The translations under genes and the position numbers were made by a program. The notes under the pieces are model-generated. The model made no database searches and was not told the origin of the DNA. It was given only the letters and a program-made list of their open reading frames with translations. From assembly GCF_032062135.1 (NCBI RefSeq), contig NC_092859.1:29521319-29585318 (forward strand): a stretch of 64,000 bases of DNA, in the 5' to 3' direction. Below are positions 11,101-22,980 of this stretch, piece by piece (within the stretch, counting starts at the first letter, position 1; every line of letters begins with the position of its first letter). The DNA is from Pyxicephalus adspersus (lineage: Eukaryota > Chordata > Amphibia > Anura > Pyxicephalidae).

Positions 11101-14100
11101 TAATGGCAGCTCTGCCTGCACTACGTACGTTACATACTCCTGTGAATTTTAACAATACAAAGATTTTATTTATTCATACCCCTTTAAGCCCTTGCCATTG
11201 TTAGCACATTTTAGCCATGCCCATCTTTACTTTGTCACTTCCCTCTTCCCCTGGAGTGCCCCTGGGGGAGAGGACCCATAAATATTTTGCTGGGTGGCCC
11301 AGTGACTTCTAGTTATGCTCCTCTCCAATAGAACTTATAACCCTGCTCCTCCTTTAAAAACACTATTTTTGGTTGGAGTTACACTTTTGACCTGCACCAG
11401 ATGTACCAGATGCGAGTCTACTCTACACACCTATGTGTACATGCATACTTTTCACATACTGATCTTTCTAAAATAAAAAAATACTTTCTTTGTCTTCAAT
11501 GTTCTAAGGGGAACCTTTATTCTTTACATCCTGTATCCTCACCAAACATTTCTCCTGCCACATCAATCTTTGTTCTAATATATACTGTGACACTAACTTC
11601 ACATTAAATCAGCACAATCCTCCCTTGAAATACTCCGTGCAGCTGGGGGACTCTGATCCTTCAACCATCTAATGCTTAGTGTGTGCTTTCTGGCTTACCA
11701 AGATGGACCACCCGTAATTGGTAAAGACAACCCACACATTTTGACACCATTTTTTCTTATTTGTTGGTGTATTGTATTCCTGCATCTGTAGTTTTGTTGT
11801 TAATATATTATGGCATAATTTTCTTTTAAAAAAATGTGGGAAGGAATTATTGGCATTAGGTTAATAATTTTAAAATTGGAATTAGGTTATTATTATGCTG
11901 GTGTTCGATGGTAATAATCATTTACAGGTCACATTAAATCCCACCATAGATACAATAGGTGAACACTGTTCCACTAGGAAAGAAAGTTTTTTATTTAATT
12001 CATCAGTTCAAAATATATTAAAAAAGTGGCTGGAATAAAACATAAATCCTTAAAAAAACAAAAGATAAATCTTAGGACTGGTAATGTATTAGATTTTTGC
12101 TCCTAGGTTTAGATACATGGTAAAGTAAATGTAAAAGCCCTGCAGCAAAAGTATGTATATATAAGCATCATTATCTACTTTTTATAATCTCCCTGTTCAA
12201 GTTTTAAAAAAGCTGTTCCTTATTGTGCCGTTCAATGCACCACTATTTTCTATTAGACCAACGATATTACAGGGGTGTATAAGTCCCTGTCATAAAGCTT
12301 GGGGCTTTAAAAGTACATCTTCACTACTACTATTACCCCTTCCCAACTAAATAGGATGAATGTTTTTTTATGGAAAATGATGGGACTACTGGTGTTATCA
12401 CTCAAAAAAAGGGGGAGAAACTGACCATAGCTGCGCTGGCTATTACTAACCTTTTCCTCCACGTGTTACAACACCTAGCTACTGGGGTAAGAGGATATGT
12501 CAACATGTACATCAATAGTTCTGTATCCCAGGGGCTAGAGGTAACTATGCTGTGAATAATTCAACAGACCCCCAATAGTATTGTCACATTAGGGTAAAAG
12601 TGTACCATCTGCACTTACAGGATCAACAAGTATGGACACTAATAAAATAACGGTTACATTTGTAACGCTTTTACATGGCCAATTGTTTTTGCTTTATTAT
12701 TTAGTTTGGTAAAAGCCCAGTGTTTACAGAGCTGAGTAGCTGAAGCTCATATTACAGACACAGCTGAATAAATCAGTAGAGTTACTCAATCTCCTTCCTT
12801 TCTGTTAAGCAAACAAAAGTTAGATAATGAGTATAAATACTTATATAAACTTCAAAAAATAAAACTTGGGATTGATCCATATAAGACTGATTCCAAATTA
12901 CTAAAATTACCCTTAAGCCGCTTATGAATAAATATCTTAAACTCCACTTTTATCGGCCCTATGATGTACTGTGTGATGTATTCCTTTCTCTGTAGTCTTT
13001 ACTGGACATGATAGCATGTCGATGGAGGACGTAGAAATACCATAGATTTGGGCTGAAACGTTTGAGGCTCTTGCTGCTTATCTTCAGTTCCGCATTCTAT
13101 TTGGACCTATTTTAGAAGGAATGTATTGACATAGCTAAAAACAGAAATAAGCCTTCATTCCCCCATTAAATGTTCATCGGTGTGTTCAATGTGTGGTATG
13201 TGCTGTTTCCTTATCTCCTGGAACAAAGCTCATGCACAGTATCTATAAAAGAAGAAACAAAAAATGGTACCTGCCCCCTAGGCCAGTTTTCCTAAACCAC
13301 AGCTCCCCTACTCGAATTGATTAGCCAGCTATAAATTCCCACCAACATAATCAGACTTCATAGCTACACTCCACACAAAACCTCTTGCTGGCTTAGGAGG
13401 AAAAGAGCTGAAAGAGACAGTTTGTCCGTTCTGTACCAGAACACCTAGAATTAGCAAGATTTGGCCTCTATTAGAGGAAGGTGTTGCATTTCAGTGCCAG
13501 CTTTTCTCTGTAGGAAAAGTGGCTACTTGCTGGGAAAATCCATCTCGTCTTACTTTTGCAACCCTAAGAGAACTTAGCTAGGCTTTATTAAAAATCGCCC
13601 GGGTGGCTTACTGACATGAGATCATTGCAGGAACTCATCATAGCCAGAAGATTGGAAAGACATATAAAAGATTCAAAACTATGTTTCTTCCTGTAAAAGT
13701 TAAAACCTTGATGCAGCATAGAAGTAGGTCAGAGGGAAGTCAAAACTCAAGCTTCTTAAACGGATCTCAAGCAAAGTTAACCCAAAAGCAAACTACATTT
13801 GGCCATCCAGTTCTGTTACAGGTGATGGACCTTGAATCTAGAACCTGAAAGTGCACAGTCAACTGTTCTTTCTACAAAATTGCAATATGGTGGCAGCCTG
13901 TTATATTTTATTATAATTATGAAAATTTTACTAACAGTAACATAATGTTTGTTTGGAGTCTTGGCATCCCTGGTATCCCTGCCACATTATCCCGGGGCCA
14001 ATGGCTCTGGTGAAATCCACCTCTTTTACCTATGATGATGTGTACCCTGCAACAATTAAGCATTGAGAATCTGTATGAAGTCACTACAGGAACATTCAAA

Positions 14101-14465
14101 CCACACAATGCTACATTTCAATTCACAATTTTTCTCCAGGACTCAGAAAGCCACATCTGGAGATTACTGAGCAGTTATGCTGAGATTCACGTGCAGAAAA
14201 TGGCAGGAAAATGACTTTTTTGTTACTCTCCAGAGAAACACTTAGCACAGCGGGTAGCATTAAATTCCTCTGTGACCTCAGAGCATCTTCCCATATATTT
14301 CCAGCAGCATTATGCCTGCTTTTCTATACTCAAACGTCCTTTGGTAGCTTTCATTGTCCTGCCTGCTCTCACCCTGCAATTTCAGCTGGCTAACAATGCG
14401 CAAAAATGAAATGAAGATGTTACATTCTATTCTTTTTCTATCATTTTTTTTCCTTTTGATTTTTT
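11101..14465. other. Intergenic DNA without recognised gene
   Basis: I saw no supported gene. Short open frames (for example 12370-12555 and 13917-14393) overlap on opposite strands or lack any recognisable domain. No strong repeat match to other parts of the window was noticed. Confidence 0.45.
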
Positions 14466-14505
14466 ATATGATTATTTACATAATATTTTATGTAAGTAAT
14501 CATAT
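14466..14505. repeat. Short AT-rich inverted repeat
   Basis: ATATGATTATTTACATAA pairs with TTATGTAAGTAATCATAT with one mismatch and an almost zero-length loop. It would form a compact hairpin or cruciform. It may be a MITE remnant. Confidence 0.6.
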
Positions 14506-14771
14506 ATGAGGATACACTACATGCATGGTATCACATGGATCATTTGTTGGTAATATTTTCAGTGACAATTGAGGTGTACCTACTTTTTTTTTTTAATAAT
14601 TTAGAAAGTAATTTCAGGTAAGCTTTTTTTCTCAAAATAGGAAGAAGTATGGACCCCATCAGGATTTATTGCTGTTTGGCAAGACCCATCGGCAATACGA
14701 TCCCTTGGTAACTGTTCTTTGATCACCCTTACCAGAACAGCAGATGAGGGGAAATCTTGCCCTGCACATAT

Positions 14772-14923
14772 AGGGGTCTATTGTAAGTAGTGAATCTGAC
14801 ATTTACTGAAACATTCCATGCTGGAGAATCAATTACTACCATTGAAGCACATTGACCTGGAAGATTCTGAACCAGGGAATGTTTCAGCTAATGTCAGATC
14901 CACTTATTAATAATTAGACCCCC
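14772..14923 (+). mobile_element. 152-bp MITE with GGGGTCTA terminal inverted repeats
   Basis: It begins AGGGGTCTATTGTAAGTAG and ends TTATTAATAATTAGACCCCC. Inner arms TGAATCTGACATTTACTGAA and TTTCAGCTAATGTCAGATCC are also complementary, as are ACATTCC and GGAATGT. The whole unit folds on itself. Superfamily unclear; a TA target (Tc1/mariner type) is possible. Confidence 0.75.
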
Positions 14924-17289
14924 ATTTCTTTCATTACTATTACCTGGTCTTCCCGTCAATACTACATTTTCTGTCCTCAGGTGACAACGCTTAATCACTT
15001 TCTGTATCTATCGAGTAGCAGTTTCGTCACCCTAAACTGTTCTCTATAATTTGGAGTACAACTTGCCCTCCTTGTTTCCATTCAATTGGAGGGGGGTCTT
15101 TGTACCCAAATATAAGAGTTATTAAGGCCAAAATTAATGTTTACGTTTTCAGTTTGGTTAATAGGAAGTTATAGGGATACAAATTTCTGGTAGGTTTGAT
15201 AGGATTTTTCATCAGCAGAAAATGTACTTATGTTGGAAAAAGGAAAAGCAATGCAGCTATAACATCTTGTGGTTTGTGCTTTGGAATGCCATTCTAAGTG
15301 AATACCCTGCAATACCTTGAACAAAGTGAGTTGTCTGAATCAGCCCTGTACTAGAAAAGGGCACTGGGGCATGAAGGAATCCTGCATGCAGTGGGCCCAA
15401 GAGAAGGTTCATGAACTTGCACTATCCATGCACTTTCGTGAATAGGCTCAAAGCTATTAAAGAGAACCTTTCTCTTGTCTGCAGATGCATGAAAATTTAC
15501 ATCAAGACATGTAAGATCTAATCAATATTGTCCATACTAACCCATCATAGCACAAATCTCATATATGAATGTTATGATACCTGGGTAGCTTAATCAACCT
15601 CAGATAATAGAATGTGCATTCTCATATCTGTGTTTCATGTCATACGGATCATCCTTTATAAAACGAGTATTTCCTGAGCCTCAGCGGAGTCTGTAAATGT
15701 CAGTGTCAATTTTTGCTTCGTGACACTTTGAGATTGATGTTTTTATCTCCATTATATACAATCTATACTTTTTTGGCAAGCTCAAAGCTAGTCATTGAAG
15801 ACTTCGGGCATACGTAAGGCTCTTTTGTCAGTGAGAGTGCATTAATTTTTCATCCAATATGGTAAATAAGCCACAATTAACCTGTGGCCCTCCAACCACT
15901 TAGGAACTACAAGATTCAACATCTCCAGACCTCAGGCTTGGCATTGAGTATCATGCCTAATGCAATGAGACTATCAACCATTGGTTCCTGTGGTTCTGAA
16001 CTTGGGCTCTGCCAACGATTACTATCGGAAATTTGAGGCAAAATACAATTTTATTGGCTAAATCTCCCATTTTTGACTAATTGGAAGTTATTTTAAACAC
16101 AAATAAGATTTATAAAATATAGTCACATAGCCATAATAAAGTTTATTTCTTACAGTTAAGCTGTATGTTGAGTTTAAAAAAGGTAGGACTTTCTGAAAAT
16201 GTTTTAGAAAATGCAAGTTCAGTTTTATGGCAAAAGGAGAACATATCATTTATTTTGCACAAAAATTCTAAAATCTAACCTTAATATATAAACATATTCA
16301 CTAATGGTGTTTCTTGTAGTGTGTTGGTATTACCCAAACTGTTACAGTTGTCACTTTTACAGGAATAGAGGAAAAATCAATAGGGACATTTGCAAGCAAA
16401 AAAAGAACCATCAGAGGTTTAAGCCATTGCTTACTCAGTATAAACCAACATAAAAAGTTTTGATTCTAATATATTTTACCTTATTATCTCTGAATCCTTA
16501 GGAAAATCCCATTGAAATAAATGTTCAAAAATTAGGTGAGCCCAAACCCTGGCAAAGACATCTGTGCTCCAAATAAGTTGGAAAGTTTTTGTCAGTGTAA
16601 ACTGCCCCGTCTTATATATATCTCAGTAAGCTGGAACAAAGAGTGACAATTTATTTCTTGCAGCCCTGGCATAATCCCATTTCCTTGACTCTCCGAGCTC
16701 TTGTTGGTGGACTGAACAAGAATGAATGTTCCAATTTGTGACTGGGACGGCTGTCCCCCGCTGCAGCCTCAGGTTTTTCTCTATGCCTGTATATATCTGC
16801 CACACAGACAATGCCAAAGGCATCTGGGTTTACGATAGCTACATTTGTTACCAAACCTACTGGATTTTCATAGCGCACTTTATTTATGGATAATTAAATG
16901 AATCATTTCTATAATGTCTTCAGATCTGATAAACTTGTAGAGTAAAATGAATGAATATAGTGAGATTGTCAGGGTTAGTTAAAGGTATGCTGCAGTCATA
17001 TATGAACATTTTTCATTTAAACTCACTCAGTGGAAATAACAACCATGGCCTGACTCAGATTTTTATCCCTGATATACATCTTGTGGAACTGACTGCCTTG
17101 CTCACTAAATTCTTATAGCATCTGCTATCCTGATCTACTAAACTGCCATAAACATTTTTTAGAAGTATTCACCGGTTTGCAGCCATGTTCTTACTTTGAA
17201 CTGCAGCTCACATATGACATAGTATTCTGCTGTTAAGACATAATAGGGTTATATTACTAAATGAATATTGGCTGTTTATTTATCAAGAA
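14924..17289. other. Intergenic DNA without recognised gene
   Basis: No gene was recognised. Sequence at about 15879-15990 (TGTGGCCCTCCAACCACTTA) resembles a common vertebrate repeat beginning, but I could not find a second copy here. The overlapping open frames at 16623-16878 are read from the same bases in two frames and show no domain. Confidence 0.45.
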
Positions 17290-18205
17290 GAATTATCTTC
17301 TTGTAAGGGATCTGTGGACCACCAAAGAGAAAAAAAAAAAGAGTGGGTACGCGTGGCCACGCCGGAAAAAAAGTGGGGTCACGGCATTCCCACCCATGCC
17401 CACCCCACTACACCCCTGGATATATCACATCTAGGTAACCATCTAATCATGTGGAAGCAAAATTCCGGGTTTGTTTCTTTGCACTTGATTGGGCTTTCCT
17501 TGCAAAGTGAATTTTTACCATATTCATGGAGCTATGTAAATTATCCCTTGAAAGGTGAAAAAGGTTAAGTGAATAGTGTTATTTCTTTTAGTAAATTAGC
17601 CCCAATAAACCAACCCAACCCCAAAAGGCATTAAAAAAAAACAGGGCTGATTTCAAACATCCAACGTTTCCATCCTGTTTTAAGATCCTTGCACATGATT
17701 GGGTATTCTTTGCATTTTTACCACATTTACTAAGCTAAGTAAATTATTCCTTGCAAGATGATAACTCCCCTTGGTAGGTAAACAGTTTAAATTCCTTTAG
17801 TAAATCAGTCCAAATCAATTTATCATACATCAAAACTAAATGCAAAATCGGCTTAGTTTGGCTTAGCAACCAATCATTACTATAGCCATCTTCCATAGCC
17901 CTGGGCCCAAACCTGCTAAAAGATATAAAGGTTGATTTACTACAATATAATAACTGCAATATAATCTGTTCACATAATAAAGAGAACTATATCCTTGCAA
18001 GTAAATGCAATGATACTCTACTGACTTCATCTATCCAATCACATGCAAGGAAAAATACCATTTTTTTTAAATTTCCTTCCACGTGATTGGGTATTCTTTG
18101 CATTTTACCATAATTACAAAGCTAAGTAAACTTATCCTTGCAGGGTGATAATTAGCCTTGACAAGTGAACAGCCTAAATTTGTTTAGTAAATTGACCCCA
18201 AAGTA
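17290..18205 (+). repeat. Cluster of related palindromic MITE segments ending TTTAGTAAATnnnCCC
   Basis: Three neighbouring segments share TGATTGGGTATTCTTTGCAT, GCTAAGTAAA(C)TTATCCTTGCA and TTTAGTAAATTGACCCC (about 17446-17605, 17680-17815 and 18080-18205). The third has a complementary left part, GGTTGATTTACTACAATATA (from 17930) with CCAATCACATGCAAGGA, so it approaches a full palindromic copy. The repeated unit looks like a separate MITE family accumulated in one spot. Confidence 0.7.
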
Positions 18206-19319
18206 TTACCTTAGTTAAAAGCTTTGGAGCAGGAATAACTAAATATTACACTTTAGGGATTGGAGTGCTAAAATAAAGGTGCCTATTAGGAAAACTTCCC
18301 CAGTAATGCAGCTTTAAATGTTCCTATATTTAGGTGCACCTTCTACCCTACCCACCTTTTACCTTTCTTAAAATTCATGTATTCTAGGGCTATAGGACTA
18401 CATCATAAGTGCCAAAACTTTTCCTTTTTCTTTGTTGGGCACTGCATTATAACAAGTCAGTGCCTCCATCCCAGGAGGTCCTCCGATTGGTTGTTGCTAG
18501 CTGCCAATTAGAATCAGCTGGTGGGTTCTGTGTGCATTGCCTGACCCCCAGATCAGAGTGATTGACTTGCTGCTGTGCAGTGCCAGAATGCTGGAGGTTT
18601 TACTGCATGTAATACAGCAGCTATTTGCTACACAGACATTATGAAGAAGTGAAAGGAAACAGATGCATTTGTTCTTTTTCTGATGCCCATGGTTGTGGTT
18701 TTGTTATGTGAAAATTTTATATTCAATCAGGAAAGTATCTGTTCCCTAGGGTGGACCTTTCAATAATTGAATAGCAGTGCAATAGAAGACTCTACATGAG
18801 TGCTGGGTATCTTTCCACCATATTTCCTTAAAAGACATTTGGCAAAAAAAATATGATTTTTATGTTAAGAACATATAAACTAGGTAAAGTAGGATTAAAA
18901 ATTTCAGGTATTAATTACCTGGAGATGTACTTACTCTGACAATAAAATCTTCTGCCTTTTTTTCTCCAGAAACATCATCACCCCTTATGTCCTGGATTTG
19001 GATGTGAATTGGATGTACACATAAAAATGGCTTTTTTTTGGCATATTTCAACAAACATTAGATCTTTATTCAAACAACATAAGGATAAGGGTGATATACT
19101 TGAAAAGAAGGACAAACAAAATTGACATCTTGTATTCATTGTTACCCAAAATTAAAAAATGCAGTTTTGTCATGTAAAAAATCAAAAATACCAATATATA
19201 CTTAATTAAAGCTTGAGCCTTCCCGAACAATGAACTGTGTACTTATGAGTCAATGACTGAGTTGTTGTCCACTGTAATAGTAGACATATTTGGTGTAAAC
19301 TAAATATATAATTTCATTA
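18206..19319. other. Intergenic DNA without recognised gene
   Basis: No gene was recognised. The last part may belong to the decayed Tc1-like element that follows, but I could not define its terminal repeat. Confidence 0.4.
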
Positions 19320-19640
19320 GAAGATCCCCATGCCAACTTTAAAGCATGGTGATGGAAATGTCATAGTTGGGTGTGCTTTGCTTTATTAGGGACTGGTCAG
19401 CTTGCAGTCATTAAATCAACCATGGAAATGTGCATTATAAAAAAGTATGCTTGATGAGAGTAGGAGGTGAAAGTTGAAGTTAAAGTGGAAATGGTCTTTA
19501 CCAAAAAAATGATTTAACACTCACAAGCAAATCTAACAAGGAATGGCTCAGTGAGAAGATATTGAAGGTTATGGATGGCCTGAATCGAATGCCATTAAAA
19601 TATTTTAGAGGATATGAAATCACAGATTATTGGAAGGAAC
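19320..19640 (+). pseudogene. Tc1/mariner transposase relic
   Basis: Conceptual translation in shifting frames gives LKHGDGNVIVG, then GTGQLAVIKSTM, then NDLTLTSKSNKEWLSEKILK. Established knowledge: Tc1-like transposases carry a KHGGG..MVWGCF strand, a GTGQL-type segment and an NDPKHTSK..EWL segment that holds the second catalytic Asp. Here the Asp of ND is kept, the Trp of VWGCF is gone, stops and frameshifts separate the blocks, and the expected DLNPIE Glu is not recognisable. It is long dead. The orientation is +. Terminal inverted repeats were not found, so the true element is probably longer (perhaps about 18960-19980). Confidence 0.6.
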
Positions 19641-19999
19641 CCACAAATATCTTATAGCTGAATGAATTTTGCATGTAAAAGGATAACAAAATCACAGTCA
19701 ATATCAGTAAATGTGTGCAATATGCCTACGGGACAATACTCTGCTAACAGAGTCAATAGCAACTCATTGGGCAATCGGCGTTCTTACTTCCACCACTACA
19801 TATATTGATTTTTCTTGAATAAATTTATAAAAGGGTATTTTTGTTCAAGTATATCACCATTATGTGTAGGCCCCACTGCAACGTGGTAAAAAAAAGTTAG
19901 TGATTTCCATGGGGTGTATATACATTTTTTAACACATCTAAATCCTAGAGTATGTACAGCTCTTTTATTGTTTCCACAAATGTAAGACATTGGTCACCC

Positions 20000-20240
20000 C
20001 CTGCTACAATCTCCCAGAAAATTATAATGTCGCAGTTCAATCACTGGGAGAACGGAGACCAGGGAAATGCTTCTTCTTGCTGCAGCAGACCGATGACATC
20101 ATCTCATCCTAGGCAAAGTCATTAGACTGCAGCGCAAGGGCAGCTTTCTGTTGGGAAATGGTAAGCTTTTTTGAAAAATGGTACTCTTGCTTTATAAAGC
20201 GATATGTCAGGAATTTACTTATGCAGACTTGAAAAGTTAC
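20000..20240 (+). repeat. Dispersed repeat R4, copy 1
   Basis: The core at 20041-20140 contains GGGAAATGCTTCTTCTTGCT, GCAGCAGACCGATGACATCA and CCTAGGCAAAGTCATTAGAC. Related blocks occur at 35241-35330, 36116-36204 and 44853-44898, all in + orientation. Weaker similarity to the 35150-35440 copy continues through a T-rich block to ATGCAGACTTG. Class unknown. Confidence 0.7.
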
Positions 20241-20838
20241 CAAAAGGTTTACATTAAATCAGTCAATACACAAGCTGATAAGCAGATCTGTCTCACCCCT
20301 ATAGCCAACATAGGCAGTGTGACTGATTGCCCGTGTTAGATGTTAGAGAGCCAGCATCGCTTTATTATGCTTTGACATTTTTTAAAATATCTTGGCAAGG
20401 AAATCAGCTGGACATTACTACACGTGCCCAGGCTGATCTTTCTTATATTGTGATGTAAAACTGGAGGATGATGCCTGTAATGTTGTATGTGATGGAATAT
20501 TTATAAGGTAACCAGACAGAGAGAAAGGGTCCTTATGAAAAATGCATATTGCTGGTTGGTATATGTTTGTAAAGAGGCTGAACGCATATACTGAGCATCA
20601 CATGACAAGCACACAACCACATTGTGTAGCTTTGCAGCTACACAATGATTTTATACATCAATTGTGACATTGGGGTAGACACCAAGACTTGTGGATAAGG
20701 GCAGCAGAAAAGGATTACAAATATGATTACAAATATGGAAATGGGCAGCCTATTTATTTTTGAAGTGAATCAGAATCGGATTAGTGGAAGGCATGACACC
20801 TGATATGCACTTATTTATATGCATATTAGGTTCCACAT

Positions 20839-21132
20839 AGGGCAGCACGGTGGCCTTTGCAGCACTGGGTCCCAGGTTCGAATCCCAGCCAGGACACTAT
20901 CTGCATGGAGTTTGCAGGTTCTCCCCATGACTGGATGAGTTTCCACTGGGTACTCCGGTTTCCTCCCACAAACCAAAAAACTTGCACTTATGTTAATTAG
21001 ATTCCTCCCAATGTATGGTAGGGACATTAGATTATAAGCTCCCTTGAGGGACAGGTAGTGACATACCTATGGACTTTGTAAAGCGCTGTATAATATGTTG
21101 GTTCTATATAAAAGCTGTGCAATAATAATAAT
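20839..21132 (+). mobile_element. tRNA-headed SINE, near full length, A-box deleted
   Basis: It begins GGGCAGCACGGTGGCCTTTG and contains a Pol III B-box-like GGTTCGAATCC and the body blocks ACACTATCTGCATGGAGTTT, TCCGGTTTCCTCCCACA, GGGACATTAGATTATAAGCT and GGACTTTGTAAAGCGCTG, with an AATAATAAT tail. Compared with the copy at 38105, about 18 bases that would include the A-box (GGCTCAGnGGTnAGCACTCT) are missing. The tail is microsatellite-like, not poly(A). Confidence 0.88.
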
Positions 21133-21136
21133 GTCT

Positions 21137-21235
21137 TACAGCACTGGGTTTAATTATCACAAAGGACAATATCTGCATGACAGTTGTATGATGTGCAATG
21201 CATACCAGTACATTGGTAGGTTAATGTTAATATAA
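21137..21235 (+). mobile_element. Degraded second SINE fragment
   Basis: Directly after the preceding SINE, TTACAGCACTGGGTTTAAT and AGGACAATATCTGCATGACA resemble GCAGCACTGGGTCCCAGG and AGGACACTATCTGCATGGA of the SINE head. It looks like a truncated, older copy arranged head to tail. Confidence 0.55.
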
Positions 21236-21247
21236 AAATGAATGACA

Positions 21248-21410
21248 TTTAAACATTCTTTATTTGGAAATATAAATTACAAAAATACAAGCGAAAAATA
21301 TAAACAATAATTTACACATAATATATGGTAGGTAAGTAATACAAAATAAGAAATGTAGAAAACAGTAAAAAATAAAATGAATTTTTTTTATATGAACAAT
21401 GAACAGTATC
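21248..21410. repeat. Direct repeat pair, copy 1
   Basis: AAACATTCTTTATTTGGAAAT, TTACAAAAATACAAGCGAAA, TAATACAAAATAAG and GTAGAAAACAGTAAAAA recur in the same order at 21468-21605. On the opposite strand the start reads AAATAAAGAATG, which contains a polyadenylation signal, so these may be two 3' ends of a retroelement in - orientation. Confidence 0.75.
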
Positions 21411-21467
21411 TAGTACCAACAAGAAAGATTGATACCCACATAACAAGTGAAACTACTTTTTTTTAAA

Positions 21468-21605
21468 ACATTCTTTATTTAGAAATATAACTTACAAAAA
21501 TACAAGCAGAAAATAAAAGCAATAATATACACATATTTTAGGTAATACAAAATAAGTAGAAAACAGTAAAAATTAAAAAGTTTTTATATGAACTATAAAC
21601 ATGAA
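21468..21605. repeat. Direct repeat pair, copy 2
   Basis: The second copy of the AT-rich unit at 21248-21410, same orientation, about 220 bases on. AAACATTCTTTATTTAGAAAT and TAGAAAACAGTAAAAATTAAA are nearly unchanged. Some internal blocks are shorter. Confidence 0.75.
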
Positions 21606-22980
21606 TGACATTTAATTAGCTAAGCTCTGTGCATTATAAATTAACACCTTCTAAAAAAAATATGTTTTCCCCATTTGTCATCCTTTGTTGTATTTCAGTG
21701 CTGTTGAGCTCTTGCAGCCACTTTGCATTAGCTTTTTGTGTACACATACTCCTGTAATGGCTGCATGGAATTTTACAGCCACATTTGTGGGTTTCCTGAT
21801 AGTGACAACTGTGGACCATGCCTGTGTAATGTATTTAAATGGGCACTTTTTATTAGAAGACCCTGTGCAAGAGAGACAAAAGAGCATCACAACAGGAAGA
21901 CAAGGACACAACATTATAAATTATAATTACTTTTGAAATTACATTACCATGTTATATGATAAAGCCTAATGAGATTTTATTGATTGATTGATATACTTTA
22001 ATTGGCTTCACCCGTAATTGGTCCCGTGTATGACTGCTGTATGAGTATTTAGATTGTCAGTTCTGTCAAGTGACTGTAAACCACTCTATATAAATTAATA
22101 GGATACATATTATGCACAAATAAATCTGCCTGGTAAAGGTTAATCCTGTATGTTCACTTGCGAAAAAGTAGTAGAGCAGCTTATCTCCCAAGTTTTTGAG
22201 TGTGGAAAGATAAAGATCTTTTAATGCAGATATATATTAAGGCAAATGACAAGCCCTTGCTACACCTCTCATGCAAGAACATAAAGAATTCATGAGTGCA
22301 AGACAAATTTTCCCGAATTTACAATTGCCTGTATTCATCAACATCAGCAAAATGAAAAAAGAAAAAAAAGATACTATAAAAATGCAACATTGTTTTTAAA
22401 CACTGTCTTTGCTTTGTAAAACAAACAATGCAATCATTTAGGGGCTGATTGTGGTAAGGTCTAAAACAGCCATTTACAACCAGCTTTCTGTGTAACTTCC
22501 AGTGGCTGATGATGTCTGTATAGTTCTGGTAGAGCCAGCTTTATCACTCCTAATGATGTTTTTGTGTCTATAAAGGTAGTATTTTACCCACCACTGTAAG
22601 GTCACCAATTTAAGAAGCTTTTTCCCTATTGATGTCTAAAAAAATTGGTTTTAGTAGGGGATCCTGAAGACCAGACAGTTATTTCAAAGCTTACTCAAAG
22701 GATTAAAAAGAGGTCTAAACCATAATAATTGGATGTTAATAACACAGATCAACAAAAAAACAGTTTTGATAATCATCAGAAACCACAGCAATCTTTCCTA
22801 AATCAGTTTTTCAAGCAGATTTTAGATCGGTTTTCTGTTTTTCCCTAACATGTACAGTTCCATAGTTATGAGTACTATTATAGTTAACATTGTACTTGCA
22901 TGTATTTTGTACTAAAACGTAAGCACCATTGAGATGAATGTTAATACATCTTCAGTGTAGTAAAATAAGGCACACTGTGG
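21606..22980. other. Intergenic DNA without recognised gene
   Basis: No gene was recognised. Overlapping short open frames on both strands at 21634-21936 are read from the same bases and carry no family signature. The last few hundred bases may be 3' flank of the broken gene that follows. Confidence 0.4.

Noticed and set aside
17290..18205. CRISPR-like regular repeats
   Set aside because: The repeated blocks are diverged MITE arms, not short identical repeats with uniform spacers, and the genome is that of a vertebrate.
20839..20920. tRNA gene suggested by GGTTCGAATCC
   Set aside because: The B-box belongs to a SINE head; no acceptor stem or anticodon arm can be formed and the A-box is deleted.
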